From assembly GCA_944389935.1 (NCBI GenBank), contig CALXOE010000028.1, forward strand, positions 1-44,310: a stretch of DNA of 44,310 nt, written 5' to 3'. Source of the stretch: an uncultured Victivallis sp. (GTDB lineage Bacteria > Verrucomicrobiota > Lentisphaeria > Victivallales > Victivallaceae). The position numbers and the translations under genes are program-made. Each line of letters opens with the position of its first letter. The first letter of the stretch is position 1. Below, one piece after another: positions 43,204 through 44,310 of this stretch. The notes below the pieces were generated by a model. It worked only from the letters and a program-made list of their open reading frames with translations, made no database searches and was not told the DNA's origin.

Positions 43204-43274
43204 CAACTAAAGGGCTGATGCACCCCCTGTCAAATATCGTATCACATCACAAAATTTGGGACATTATCCAAGAT

Positions 43275-43835
43275 TTAGAAAATATGAGGATATATATCCT
43301 TATAAGTATATATGTTATCTAGGCCGAGTTTCACACTCTCTCTTATATTCTCTCCATCAATTTTTTTTATTTGCACAATTACATCATAAAAACATTTTAA
43401 AATTTCAGGAGATTCACCGAATGTTTTTATTCCTCTGACGGGATCTTCATAAACGCCATAAGAAAAAATAGAGTCCCACCACATTATATCTGCTCCGCCA
43501 CTTATTTTATATTTCGAAAATAAATACAAAAAAAGGTTATAAAAAGAATCTATACATTCTTTTCTTATTTTCCAGGGAATATCTTCATCGAGTAGATATA
43601 ATATGTAACCATATGCACTTGGAATAAACCATAGTCCTTGATTAATTTGTTCAAAGAAATAGTCTTCAACAAGTAACTCCGGCGCATTAAAAAGTTTTGT
43701 AGAATATTCAATCATTTTACTATGATTGCCTTGATATTCCCAATCCTCTGAAAAATACCATTCTGGAGTTGTAAGAGGATGGGCAAAAGTAAATTTTAAC
43801 CAATCACTAAAATTATATTGCGATATATCCAACAT
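43275..43835 (-). CDS. Immunity-like protein of a possible polymorphic toxin system
   Basis: 186 residues, very AT-rich, no signal or membrane segment, ATG 43835 with a strong AGGAGGT site. The second half reads ISGGADIMWWDSIFSYGV, DPVRGI, EILKCFYDVIVQI and IRESVKLGLDNIY. From memory this pattern (MWWD..., then a CRESALHGLGH-like block followed by YP) marks a helical-repeat family often seen as immunity proteins in PVC bacteria; here Cys and the His/Gly residues of the last block are changed. A hydrophobic coding remnant ends 25 bases upstream, as a toxin gene would. Identity is inferred, not searched. Confidence 0.6.
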   Translation of the reverse strand: MLDISQYNFSDWLKFTFAHPLTTPEWYFSEDWEYQGNHSKMIEYSTKLFNAPELLVEDYFFEQINQGLWFIPSAYGYILYLLDEDIPWKIRKECIDSFYNLFLYLFSKYKISGGADIMWWDSIFSYGVYEDPVRGIKTFGESPEILKCFYDVIVQIKKIDGENIRESVKLGLDNIYTYKDIYPHIF

Positions 43836-43860
43836 TGCGCACCTCCTATTTGATGATTCA

Positions 43861-44004
43861 TTAGAAAACAGGAGCTAAAACGATTCCATTTCCAGCACCT
43901 GCAGCCGTTGTTATGGCTCCACCAGTTACATAAACGGCAACTCCAACAATAACAGCAGCTCCTGAATACACAAGAACTTTTCCTGTTCCTGAAATGATAT
44001 TGCA
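43861..44004 (-). pseudogene. Fragment of a hydrophobic C-terminus upstream of the immunity-like gene
   Basis: A frame of 47 codons after an in-frame stop (44005-44007) encodes GTGKVLVYSGAAVIVGVAVY followed by TGGAITTAAGAGNGIVLAPVF. It has no proper start apart from a possible GTG. The same frame continues beyond the stop as SHGYEYKEAVVSLEKPH until IS-derived DNA begins near 44092. This looks like the truncated tail of a larger protein, perhaps a toxin carrier; a short hydrophobic peptide gene is an alternative. Confidence 0.4.
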
Positions 44005-44092
44005 TCAATGTGGTTTCTCCAGAGAAACAACCGCCTCTTTGTATTCATATCCGTGCGATTTTTGACTGCTAATACACCGCGACAACAAGATA

Positions 44093-44200
44093 ACCAACCA
44101 GCTCCTTCGGAGCTTTCGGTCAGTTGCTTCGGCTGCGCCAAATCACGTTTGTCATCTGTAATCGCTCAGAAACAAATGTGCGCAAAATTTCGGACACTAC
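44093..44200 (+). repeat. IS256-type right end, copy 3
   Basis: Same orientation and sequence as 43090-43203, differing mainly in the hairpin region (ACCAACCAGCTCCTTCGG versus CCGACCTGCTCCTCCGG). The terminal 59 bases (44142-44200) differ from copy 2 by only one or two bases. No transposase coding sequence accompanies it. Confidence 0.8.
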
Positions 44201-44229
44201 CATAACTTTCCGAGTTTTTTACTCTCTGG

Positions 44230-44310
44230 TTATTTTTGTGCCTGCTCATTCTTGCTACCCGTAAACGGGTCTATATACTCCTTGAACGTTAATTGTTCCA
44301 TCGCCTGATC
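44230..44310 (-). CDS. C-terminal end of an unrecognised protein (cut by window edge)
   Basis: The minus strand entering the window encodes DQAMEQLTFKEYIDPFTGSK, then NEQAQK and a stop (44230-44232). Twenty-six residues are too few to assign a family. It precedes the IS256 end and the toxin/immunity-like remnants on the same strand, and may belong to the same accessory locus. Confidence 0.5.
   Translation of the reverse strand, partial: DQAMEQLTFKEYIDPFTGSKNEQAQK

Noticed and set aside
42818..44200. Composite transposon made of two IS256 copies
   Set aside because: Only right ends are present, both in the same orientation, with no left end and no functional transposase.
44008..44205. Plus-strand 65-codon frame in the right-hand IS end
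   Set aside because: It consists largely of the repeat sequence of the IS256 right end and has no independent support.

Overview
The window reads as a chromosome segment of a Gram-negative anaerobe of the PVC group, most likely Lentisphaerota close to Victivallis. This rests on a pilin-like protein with an [29 protein letters not shown] helix beside a heparinase II/III-type lyase and a GntR/LacI-hybrid regulator, indolepyruvate oxidoreductase with a PaaK-type ligase, an oxygen-defence set (superoxide reductase, flavodiiron protein, rubredoxin), and generally high GC. The taxon is inferred from protein character; no rRNA marker is present, and I see no tRNA, rRNA or CRISPR array.

Layout. 1-610: start of an IS630-type transposase and a fossil of an IS256-type transposase end. 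648-10180: mostly minus strand; GntR/LacI regulator, secreted polysaccharide lyase, pilin-like protein with a very long repeat-built leader, TrmO, CBS/DRTGG pyrophosphatase, a plus-strand metallo-hydrolase, and an orphan BtuF-like binding protein. 10343-17101: a plus-strand surface-glycan operon, AT-rich over most of its length (GtrII-like transferase, GtrB-like transferase, GtrA-like flippase, FemAB-GNAT fusion, FdtD/QdtA-like ketoisomerase, FdtB/QdtB-like aminotransferase). 17294-22797: phosphatidylserine decarboxylase, divergent from two ArnT/PMT-like membrane glycosyltransferases and a PmtA-like methyltransferase. 22798-22949: a gene-free strip with DnaA-box-like words and a 16-bp palindrome. 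22950-34623: a long minus-strand operon-like run, nusA-infB-rbfA-nrnA-truB-unknown-iorA-iorB-ACT-paaK-M48 peptidase. 34889-39361: histidine decarboxylase-like enzyme, dnaA, a probable origin strip and a divergent PHP-like protein. 39545-42233: Fur/PerR, superoxide reductase, flavodiiron protein, rubredoxin and a BamE-like lipoprotein. 42284-44310: a frameshifted small membrane gene, then AT-rich accessory DNA with two more IS256 right-end fossils around an immunity-like gene and remnants of its neighbours.

How the parts work together. The 10.3-17.1 kb operon looks able to make a 3-(acyl)amino-dideoxy sugar nucleotide and to glycosylate a surface polymer through a Gtr-type system. The nusA run couples transcription/translation/RNA-decay genes to 2-oxoacid (aromatic amino acid) fermentation genes. 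The Fur/PerR cluster is a complete reductive pathway for superoxide and O2 or peroxide, with rubredoxin as electron carrier. Across the window most promoters I can see share a pattern of TTGNNN, 16-17 bases and TATATT or TATAGT.

The most unusual object is the pilin-like gene at 4497-5798: about 198 residues precede its FTLIELL helix, and that stretch is built from two exact 61-bp repeats, two roughly 57-bp repeats and a 58-bp near-perfect hairpin, all kept in frame. It resembles in-frame insertion of small palindromic repeats into a gene leader.
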